Assembly (NCBI GenBank): GCA_002366775.1
Contig: DFBW01000225.1
Coordinates: 6,738-13,702, forward strand
Direction of reading: 5' to 3'
DNA length: 6,965 nucleotides
From: Roseovarius sp. UBA3070
Lineage (GTDB): Bacteria; Pseudomonadota; Alphaproteobacteria; Rhodobacterales; Rhodobacteraceae
Shown here piece after piece: positions 1 through 5,153 of the stretch (its first letter is position 1; each line of letters opens with the position of its first letter). A program made the translations under genes and the position numbers. The notes under the pieces were generated by a model. The model did no database searches. It was not told where the DNA came from and was given only the letters and a program-made list of their open reading frames with translations.

Positions 1-1182
1 CATCGCTTTAAGACCCGGTTGATTGCAGGGGCGGCGGTCAAAAACGGGGTGATCAAAGGGGATCTCTATCTGGCGGGCAGTGGTGATCCGACCTTAGACA
101 CTGATGCGCTGGCAGACCTTGCGCGCAAACTCAAAGCCGCTGGCGTGCGTGAAGTGCGCGGCAACCTGCGCCCTTATGGCGGTGCGCTGCCCTCGATCAG
201 CGAAATTGACAGCTCCCAGCCTGATCATGTGGCCTATAATCCCTCGGTCTCTGGGTTGAACCTTAATTTCAACCGGGTGCATTTTGAATGGAAACGCACC
301 GGCAACGGCTATACCACCACGATGGATGCGCGCTCGGGCAAGTATCGCCCCGAAGTGCGCGTGTCACGGATAAAAGTCGCCCCGCGTGAGGTGCCGGTAT
401 ACACCTACAAAGACAAAGGCAGCTATGACGACTGGAGTGTGGCGCGCAAGGCGCTGGGCAAAGGCGGGTCGCGCTGGTTGCCAGTGCGCAAACCCGAGGC
501 CTATGCCGCCGAAGTGTTCGCCACATTCGCCCGCTCACAGGGTATTGCGCTGAAACCCGGCAAACCAGTGAACAAACTGCCCAAAGGCGGGTCCGTTCTG
601 GCGACGCATCAATCGGTGCAGCTGCGCGATATCCTGCGTGATATGTTGAAATATTCCAACAACATGACCGCCGAGGCCGTTGGCATGTCCGCCACCGCTG
701 CCGCCAAAGGGCAGGGGGGGACGCTGCGCCGCTCAGCACAGGCCATGAGCCAGTGGGCCGACGCGGCATTGGGCATGAGTGGTGCAAAGTTTGTCGATCA
801 TTCGGGGTTGGGGTCGGCCTCGCGGGTCAGTGCCTCGGCGATGGTGCGGGCCCTGGCCAAGGTGCATCGCAATGGGGCGCTCAAGCCGATCCTGAAACCC
901 ATCGCGCTGCGCCATGAGAACGGCAAGGCCAACAAGGGCCACCCGATCAAAGTGAAGGCCAAGACCGGCACGCTGTATTTCGTCAGTTCGTTGGCGGGAT
1001 ACATGACTGCCCCTGACGGCACGGAGCTGGCCTTTGCGATCTTCGCCTCAAACGATACCAAGCGCGGCAAGATCAACCGCAAAACGGGCCAGCGCCCTGC
1101 CGGGTCAGGCACCTGGAACAAACGCGCCAAGAAATTGCAGCAAAAGCTGATTGAGCGCTGGGGCGCGGTTTACGGCAGCTAA
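1..1182 (+). CDS. dacB: D-alanyl-D-alanine carboxypeptidase / endopeptidase, PBP4 type (peptidase S13), 5'-truncated by window
   Basis: The reading frame is open from base 1 (first residues HRFKTRL), so the gene begins outside the window; the TTG at 19 is an internal codon. The last 393 residues are present. Family S13 enzymes act in the periplasm and trim or cleave peptidoglycan peptides using an SxxK serine, an SxN motif and a KTG motif. The SxxK region must lie upstream and is not seen. The SxN motif is clear as YSNNMTAEA (SNN at bases 655-663), and KTGT is at bases 961-972 within KAKTGTL. Also typical are the early GSGDPTL segment, an FNRVHFEW strand and DHSGLGSASRVS, the counterpart of the family's D-G-S-G-L stretch. 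The C-terminus is basic (NKRAKKLQQKLIERW). The stop is TAA at 1180-1182. No canonical T-rich terminator follows. Family assignment is secure; carboxypeptidase versus endopeptidase preference cannot be told. Confidence 0.93.
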   Translation, partial: HRFKTRLIAGAAVKNGVIKGDLYLAGSGDPTLDTDALADLARKLKAAGVREVRGNLRPYGGALPSISEIDSSQPDHVAYNPSVSGLNLNFNRVHFEWKRTGNGYTTTMDARSGKYRPEVRVSRIKVAPREVPVYTYKDKGSYDDWSVARKALGKGGSRWLPVRKPEAYAAEVFATFARSQGIALKPGKPVNKLPKGGSVLATHQSVQLRDILRDMLKYSNNMTAEAVGMSATAAAKGQGGTLRRSAQAMSQWADAALGMSGAKFVDHSGLGSASRVSASAMVRALAKVHRNGALKPILKPIALRHENGKANKGHPIKVKAKTGTLYFVSSLAGYMTAPDGTELAFAIFASNDTKRGKINRKTGQRPAGSGTWNKRAKKLQQKLIERWGAVYGS

Positions 1183-1260
1183 GCGTGCTGTATCGCGCGT
1201 TCTGGGGGCGGTGTGGCGGCTATTTCAGGTGCAACAAAAACAGGCTGAACAATTCGGCCT

Positions 1261-1330
1261 GCGATGAAATCTGCAACTTGCTGTAGATATTGCGACGGTG
1301 GGATTTTACCGTTGGCAATGAAATCTACAG
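1261..1330. repeat. direct plus inverted repeat able to form two mutually exclusive hairpins
   Basis: Two similar 16-mers, 1261-1276 and 1315-1330, share the core ATGAAATCT and match at 13 of 16 positions. Between them, 1281-1293 (CTGTAGATATTGC) is complementary to both. Pairing with the right copy gives an 8-bp stem (1281-1288 with 1323-1330), a 3-nt bulge, a 5-bp stem (1289-1293 with 1315-1319) and a 6-bp stem (1294-1299 with 1308-1313, one G-U), closing an 8-nt loop. Pairing with the left copy gives 7 bp (1269-1275 with 1282-1288) plus 5 bp (1261-1265 with 1289-1293), with the same 3-nt bulge. The two structures cannot coexist. No T-tract follows on +, so it is not a standard terminator. 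Function unknown. Confidence 0.6.
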
Positions 1331-1789
1331 ATTAAGCGAGATCGAATTGCTGGAATGCCCGATCAGGATCAATCAGGCCACAGTCAGCGCCTGAGGCGTG
1401 AGCGGCGCGTTGGTGAAGGGTGGTAGTGGCTCACGAAAACCCCGTATCCGGTGGATTGGTGCCCCCATTAACAAGCCCACAGCGAAGCGTAGCAAGGCCT
1501 GATTTAGCGGCCTCATCCCTTGGGATGATAGGGCAGCACCACGATTTAGCTGACACTGGCCACAGATACCCGACATGCAGGGCGATTTGCCAAGGGGCCA
1601 GACAGTTTTGGAATTTCCGGTATCAGAGGTTCGACCACAGCCGCGCCTTGCTGCCAAAAGCCAGCCAAAGCACGCTTGATTTTGAGGTCAAGACCGACGC
1701 ATCCTTTGTCACCTGCACCAACAGGGCGAGTACTCCGCCGATTGGGTGATGCCTTGGAAACCTTGCAAAGCTGACCCGCCAACGGGACG

Positions 1790-1794
1790 AAGGA
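1790..1794 (+). promoter_or_regulatory. strong ribosome binding site for the 72-aa ORF
   Basis: AAGGA lies within GACGAAGGAAACACA and ends 6 nt before the ATG at 1801, a near-ideal Shine-Dalgarno site and spacing. It is the main evidence that translation really starts at 1801. Confidence 0.7.
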
Positions 1795-1800
1795 AACACA

Positions 1801-2019
1801 ATGCTAAACACACCAGACATATACCCCGGTGACATCGGCAAGGCCCTTGTCACCTCAATCAGTACCAAGGCCCCCAACGCGCATGCCATCCGGCCCGGCT
1901 ATGACCGGCCGGCCTATTTCCGCACGGTCGATCCGGGGCTTGAAGACATCGCCGTGGCCCATGGTATCCGGAAGCTATCGCAAGCTGCGGCGACAAGCGG
2001 TAAGGGCATTACATTATGA
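1801..2019 (+). CDS. hypothetical 72-aa protein, first gene of a PLP-enzyme operon
   Basis: I do not recognise this protein. It starts with MLNTPDIYPGDIGKAL, has a central RPGYDRPAYFRTVDPGLEDIAVAHGIRKL and ends SGKGITL. It is soluble-looking, with no signal peptide, membrane segment or cysteine, and several aromatic and proline residues in the middle. Two features argue it is translated: a strong ribosome binding site 6 nt upstream, and a stop (TGA 2017-2019) that overlaps the ATG of the aminotransferase (ATGA), a classic translational-coupling arrangement. The frame stays open for 17 codons upstream of the ATG, back to a TGA at 1747-1749, so it could alternatively be the surviving C-terminal end of a longer decayed gene. 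Possible roles are a small accessory subunit of the downstream enzymes or a leader peptide that sets their translation; neither is demonstrated. Confidence 0.6.
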   Translation: MLNTPDIYPGDIGKALVTSISTKAPNAHAIRPGYDRPAYFRTVDPGLEDIAVAHGIRKLSQAAATSGKGITL

Positions 2020-3182
2020 AAATCAAACCCTTCGGCGTCGAAATCTGGATGAACGAGTTTGAAAACCACTGTGAGTACAATTTGGCAGAAACCTGCGTCG
2101 CCTCCCTGACCATGGAGCAATTGCTGGAGCTATCGGGCAAAAGCGCCGACATTCTGGCCGACTTGTTGCCAATGAAGCTGACCTATGGTGCCATCCAGGG
2201 GTCGGACCGGCTGCGCGATGCGATCTGCACGCTGTATACCCGGCAAACCCGTGACAATATCGTCGTCACCCATGGCGCCATCGGGGCCAACGCTTTGGTG
2301 CATGAAACGCTGGTGGAACCGGGCGATCATGTGATCTCTGTGCGGCCCACCTATCAGCAGCATTATTCCATCCCCGAAAGCTATGGCGCGCGGGTTGATA
2401 TCTTGCATCTGCGCCCTGAAAACGGCTTTCTGCCGGACCTGAGCGAATTTGCCAGCCTGATCCGGCCTGAAACCAAGCTGATTGCCATTAACAACCCCAA
2501 CAACCCGACGGGCGCGTTGATGGATGCCGGGTATCTGCACCAGTTCATCGACATTGCCCGTCAAAGCCAGGCCTATATCCTGTGTGACGAAGTCTACCGT
2601 GGTACTGCTCAGACGGGTGATGGGTTTTCGCCAGCCATTGCAGACCTGTATGAACGCGGCATCAGTGTGGCGGGCATGTCCAAGACCTTCTCTCTGGCCG
2701 GTCTGCGCCTGGGTTGGATTGCCGCCGCACCCGAGGTGATGGAGGCCGTATCCATCCACCGTGATTACAACACCATCAGCGTTGGCATGCTGGACGATTA
2801 TTTTGCGGCCCTCGCGCTGGAAAGCAAAACCCGTATTCTGGCGCGCAGCCATGCGATCACCCGCCAGAACCTGCAAATTCTGGATGATTGGGTGCAGGCC
2901 GAACCCTCAATCTCCTACATCAAACCCAAGGCCGGTACGACCGCCCTGGTGAAATATGATTTTGACATGACATCGCGTGACTTCTGCATTGGCCTGTTGC
3001 GTGATACCGGGGTGATGTTCACGCCCGGCTCGGTTTTGCATATGGAAGGCTGGCTGCGGATCGGATACGCCAACCATCCTGATATTCTGAAAACTGGTCT
3101 GCAAAAAGTGAGCGGATATCTGGCGGCCCTGCGTGACAAAGGCGTGCCCGCCGCAACACCACCCGAAAGGACCCCCACATGA
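2016..3182 (+). CDS. PLP-dependent aminotransferase, class I/II (fold type I)
   Basis: The 388-aa length is typical of a fold-type I aminotransferase. Visible landmarks in order are a substrate/PLP-contacting YG (Y57-G58), NPNNPTG (160-166, N163 being the expected PLP ring-contacting Asn), DEVY (D191 binds the pyridine nitrogen, Y194 the O3'), MSKTFSLAGLRLGW with K223 as the Schiff-base lysine, and R348 in WLRIGYAN as the expected carboxylate-binding arginine. All key residues are intact, so it should be active. The N-terminal FGVEIWMNEFENHCEYNLAETC resembles, from memory, the aminotransferase branch related to capreomycidine synthase (VioD) and uncharacterised bacterial relatives, so substrate is open. 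The start at 2016 overlaps the stop of the 72-aa ORF; TAAGG lies about 10 nt upstream. Its own stop overlaps the next start by 4 nt, so the three genes are probably co-transcribed and coupled. Cytoplasmic. Confidence 0.88.
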   Translation: MKIKPFGVEIWMNEFENHCEYNLAETCVASLTMEQLLELSGKSADILADLLPMKLTYGAIQGSDRLRDAICTLYTRQTRDNIVVTHGAIGANALVHETLVEPGDHVISVRPTYQQHYSIPESYGARVDILHLRPENGFLPDLSEFASLIRPETKLIAINNPNNPTGALMDAGYLHQFIDIARQSQAYILCDEVYRGTAQTGDGFSPAIADLYERGISVAGMSKTFSLAGLRLGWIAAAPEVMEAVSIHRDYNTISVGMLDDYFAALALESKTRILARSHAITRQNLQILDDWVQAEPSISYIKPKAGTTALVKYDFDMTSRDFCIGLLRDTGVMFTPGSVLHMEGWLRIGYANHPDILKTGLQKVSGYLAALRDKGVPAATPPERTPT

Positions 3183-4141
3183 CAGACGCCGTAAGCCAAT
3201 CCGCCGCCCGCTCCGCGCGGGCGCTTCGCAGAATCAAGGATATGATTTACCGCACGCCTTTGCTGCCCTCGCGGGCCTTGGGCGATGAAACGGGGTGTGA
3301 TCTTCGTTTCAAGGCTGAGAACTTCCAAATCACCGGCTCATTCAAAATCCGGGGCGCGTCCTCCAAGATGACCATGCTTGAGCCGGGCCAAAAGCTGATC
3401 ACGGCATCTTCGGGCAATCACGGCATTGCCAGCTCTCGTGCGGCATCACTGAGCAATCAACACCTGAGCGTGGTCCTGCCCGAAACCGTGGCCAAGACCA
3501 AACTGGCCAAAATTCGCACCTACGCAGTGGACGTCATTTTGCACGGCACTGACCCCGGCAAAGCCGAAGCTCACGCCCAATTCCTCGCGGCATCGGGTGA
3601 ATACAGCTATGTTTCGCCCTACAATGATCTGGATGTGATCGCCGGTCAGGGCACCATTGGGATCGAGTTGCTGGATCAGGCGGATCAGATCGACAACGTC
3701 TTTGTCGCCATGGGTGGCGGCGGGTTGATCAGCGGTGTTGGCTCTGTGTTGAAAAGCTTTGGCACAAACACCCGTATTTTCGGGGTGGCTGCCAAAAACT
3801 CAGCCGCATTGGCGGCCTCAATGCAGGCCGGTCAAGTGGTGGAAACCGAACATTTGGAAACCTTGGCTGACGGCGTGGCGGGCGCTGTCGATGAAGGCAG
3901 TGTGACGTTGCCCCTGGCGATGAGCGTCGTGGATGAGGTGGTGGTCTGCGATGAGGCAGAAATTGTCTCAGCGTTGCGACGCCTCGCTCTGGATGAAAAC
4001 ATGCTGGTCGAAGGCGCCGCTGCCCTCGCTCTGGCCGGTTTCATGCAGATATCCGACCAGCTGCGCGGGCAAACAAGCATCATCCTGCTGTGCGGCGGCA
4101 ACTTTGACACGGACAAGGTCATTTCATTGATCCACAGCTAA
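3179..4141 (+). CDS. PLP-dependent ammonia-lyase / threonine-serine dehydratase family (fold type II, EutB-like)
   Basis: The 320-aa protein is typical of short, single-domain serine/threonine dehydratase relatives and lacks the C-terminal ACT-like regulatory domain of biosynthetic IlvA. Motifs: GSFKIRGA with K56 as the PLP lysine, SSGNHG (77-82), which grips substrate carboxylate and PLP, GGGGLISG (179-186), the phosphate-binding glycine loop, VEGAAA (277-282), and LLCGGN (303-308). Such enzymes remove water and ammonia from a beta-hydroxy amino acid to give a 2-oxo acid; relatives act on serine, threonine, 3-hydroxyaspartate or hydroxyectoine breakdown products (EutB). No other ectoine-catabolism gene is visible, so that name is not applied. 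The start has AAAGGA 7 nt upstream and overlaps the aminotransferase stop (ATGA). The pair probably processes the same amino acid, or a 2-oxo acid passed between them. Substrate unknown. Confidence 0.87.
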   Translation: MTDAVSQSAARSARALRRIKDMIYRTPLLPSRALGDETGCDLRFKAENFQITGSFKIRGASSKMTMLEPGQKLITASSGNHGIASSRAASLSNQHLSVVLPETVAKTKLAKIRTYAVDVILHGTDPGKAEAHAQFLAASGEYSYVSPYNDLDVIAGQGTIGIELLDQADQIDNVFVAMGGGGLISGVGSVLKSFGTNTRIFGVAAKNSAALAASMQAGQVVETEHLETLADGVAGAVDEGSVTLPLAMSVVDEVVVCDEAEIVSALRRLALDENMLVEGAAALALAGFMQISDQLRGQTSIILLCGGNFDTDKVISLIHS

Positions 4142-4190
4142 GCATTGGATGTCTTGAAACCTCCAGTCGCATCCTGCTTACGCCATTCAC

Positions 4191-4212
4191 CTTCGGCTTT
4201 CTAAAGCCGAGG
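4191..4212. terminator. hairpin downstream of the PLP operon, possible terminator
   Basis: CTTCGGCTT and AAGCCGAGG form a 9-bp stem (one G-U) with the 4-nt loop TCTA, 50 bp after the lyase stop and about 45 bp beyond the 3' end of the convergent tRNA-Cys gene. The position suits a shared terminator, but neither strand has a T-run next to the stem, so it would not be a textbook intrinsic terminator. Confidence 0.4.
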
Positions 4213-4256
4213 GCGCTCTTAGAGTGAGCCATCTCTGCAAATTCTTTGAAAAGATA

Positions 4257-4330
4257 TGGAGGCGAGTACCGGAATCGAACCGGTGTACACGGATTTGCAA
4301 TCCGCTGCGTAACCACTCCGCCAACTCGCC
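4257..4330 (-). tRNA. tRNA-Cys (anticodon GCA)
   Basis: Read on the - strand, this 74-nt gene folds as a full cloverleaf. The acceptor stem is GGCGAGT/ACTCGCC, the discriminator is T (U73, the cysteine identity base), and the genomic CCA is at 4257-4259. The D arm begins GCGGAGTGGTTACGC. The anticodon stem GCGGA/TCCGT encloses TTGCAAA with GCA at 4296-4298. The variable loop is GTAC. The T arm ACCGG/CCGGT has the loop TTCGATT. It decodes UGC/UGU. It lies convergent to the PLP operon and divergent from pcm. No mismatch or intron is seen. Confidence 0.97.
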
Positions 4331-4351
4331 TCATCAAAGTGGTTTGCTCCG

Positions 4352-4378
4352 ATTATCTGATCACTGTGACCCGTGCAA
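4352..4378 (-). promoter_or_regulatory. candidate sigma-70 promoter of tRNA-Cys
   Basis: On the - strand, TTGCAC (4378-4373) and GATAAT (4357-4352) resemble -35 and -10 boxes, about 22 bp upstream of the mature tRNA 5' end. The spacer is 15 bp, shorter than the usual 16-18; an alternative -10, TAATCG, gives 17 bp but a poorer match. The location is right for the tRNA. Confidence 0.4.
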
Positions 4379-4487
4379 GCCCTCGTTCTTCACATCACCC
4401 GCAGGTTTTCGCCGACCTCAGCCATTGTCGCCCCTGAGATTCTGTGTCAAACATCCCTGTAGGATTCTGAACACAAGAGTTTAGCCC

Positions 4488-5141
4488 ATGACAGACTATG
4501 CCACACGCCGCACAATGATGGTTGATACGCAGATCCGGCCTTCGGATGTGACCAAATTCCCCATCATAGATGCCATGCTTTCCGTCAAGCGCGAGGCCTT
4601 TGTGCCGCGCAAGCTGCGCGAGGCGGCCTATATGGGTGAGAACCTTGATCTGGGTGGCAGCCGCACCATTCTGGAGCCACGCACATTGGCCAAAGCATTG
4701 GATGCGCTGGACATTCAAGGCGATGAGTTGGTGCTCGATATTGGCTGTGCACTGGGCTATTCAACCGCCGTTATGGCGCGTATGGCCGAATTGGTTGTTG
4801 CCGTCGAAGAAGACGAAGGCATGTCGCAAGAAGCACAGACCTTGTTGCTGGACAACGGTGCAGATAACGCCGTGGTGCATCACGGCCCGCTGACCGAAGG
4901 GGCGCCCGAACATGGCCCCTATGATGTGATCATGGTGCAGGGCGCGGTTGAACATCTGCCCCAGACCCTGATTGATCAGATCAAGGACGGCGGGCGCATA
5001 GCGTGCCTCTTCATGGAAGGGGCGCTGGGGGTGGTGCGCATTGGATATAAGATAGATGGCGACGTAACATGGCGGTTTTCCTTCAATGCTGGTGCACCCG
5101 TGTTACCTGGTTTTGAAAAACACGCTGCATTCAAGTTGTAA
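4488..5141 (+). CDS. pcm: protein-L-isoaspartate O-methyltransferase family protein (SAM-dependent, divergent)
   Basis: The 217-aa protein matches the PIMT family in length and layout: an N-terminal helical part with QIRPSDV and REAFVP, then a Rossmann methyltransferase core. Motif I, the SAM-binding loop, is VLDIGCALGYS (82-92). VVAVEEDE (103-110) supplies the acidic residue expected to hold the SAM ribose. YDVIMVQGAVEHLP (145-158) and the DGGR turn (167-170) are the later motifs. Classical PIMTs use SAM to methylate isoaspartyl residues in aged proteins; their substrate loop reads roughly GxxQTISQP, whereas here it is GGSRTILEP (56-64). The true substrate may therefore differ. The start ATG has AAGAG 8 nt upstream. 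TolC follows after 12 bp, so the two are probably co-transcribed. Cytoplasmic, no signal peptide. Confidence 0.85.
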   Translation: MTDYATRRTMMVDTQIRPSDVTKFPIIDAMLSVKREAFVPRKLREAAYMGENLDLGGSRTILEPRTLAKALDALDIQGDELVLDIGCALGYSTAVMARMAELVVAVEEDEGMSQEAQTLLLDNGADNAVVHHGPLTEGAPEHGPYDVIMVQGAVEHLPQTLIDQIKDGGRIACLFMEGALGVVRIGYKIDGDVTWRFSFNAGAPVLPGFEKHAAFKL

Positions 5142-5142
5142 T

Positions 5143-5147
5143 GAGGG
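5143..5147 (+). promoter_or_regulatory. ribosome binding site that favours a TTG start for tolC
   Basis: GAGGG directly after the pcm stop ends 6 nt before TTG at 5154. The in-frame ATG at 5175 has only a distant GGGT (12-nt spacing). This favours the TTG start, though ATG cannot be excluded. Confidence 0.45.
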
Positions 5148-5153
5148 CTCATC

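Larger units (their letters stand above)
1183..1800. other. gene-poor interval with possible decayed coding remnants
   Basis: About 620 bases separate dacB from the next believable start. Several overlapping frames of 70-110 codons exist on both strands, but none has a good ribosome binding site, recognisable domain or Rhodobacteraceae-like composition, and stops interrupt every candidate. Gene-like scraps include a 50-codon open stretch on the - strand (1331 to 1182, no start codon, stop at 1179-1181) and a + strand segment (about 1262-1378) faintly like a LuxR-type helix-turn-helix with an in-frame stop. The interval also holds a structured repeat at 1261-1330 and a short 7-bp hairpin at 1513-1528 (TCATCCC/GGGATGA, 2-nt loop). 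The promoter of the downstream operon should lie in its right part, but I could not pick a convincing -35/-10 pair. Best read as a decayed or rearranged spacer. Confidence 0.5.

Noticed and set aside
269..787. 172-codon - strand ORF opposite dacB
   Set aside because: Cys/Arg/Ser-rich low-quality translation antisense to a clear PBP4 gene; no start context.
1420..1749. 109-codon ORF on + in the dacB-operon gap
   Set aside because: No ribosome binding site, no recognisable motif, composition unlike the neighbours, and overlapped by equally long - strand frames. It is in frame with the 72-aa ORF but separated by a stop at 1747-1749.
1373..1889. Overlapping - strand ORFs (94, 78 and 88 codons) considered as an insertion-sequence transposase remnant
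   Set aside because: No DDE or other transposase motif could be read, no terminal inverted repeats or target duplication were found, and frames switch repeatedly. Possibly decayed coding DNA, but not supportable as an IS.
2130..2876. 248-codon - strand ORF opposite the aminotransferase
   Set aside because: It is a shadow of the aminotransferase, which has every catalytic motif in the + frame; GC-rich codon bias leaves the antisense frame open.
3179..4141. Naming the lyase eutB (hydroxyectoine utilisation)
   Set aside because: Only general fold-type II motifs support it; no doeA/doeB, eutC, eutD or eutE-like gene or ectoine transporter is in the window.
4119..4337. 72-codon - strand ORF running through the tRNA-Cys gene, including a shorter form from about 4229
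   Set aside because: Its first half is translated tRNA and the rest covers the hairpin and the end of the lyase gene; no ribosome binding site. The reading frame is incidental.
4224..4484. + strand ORFs of 86 and 63 codons across tRNA-Cys
   Set aside because: They are antisense readings of the tRNA and the spacer, with no coding character.
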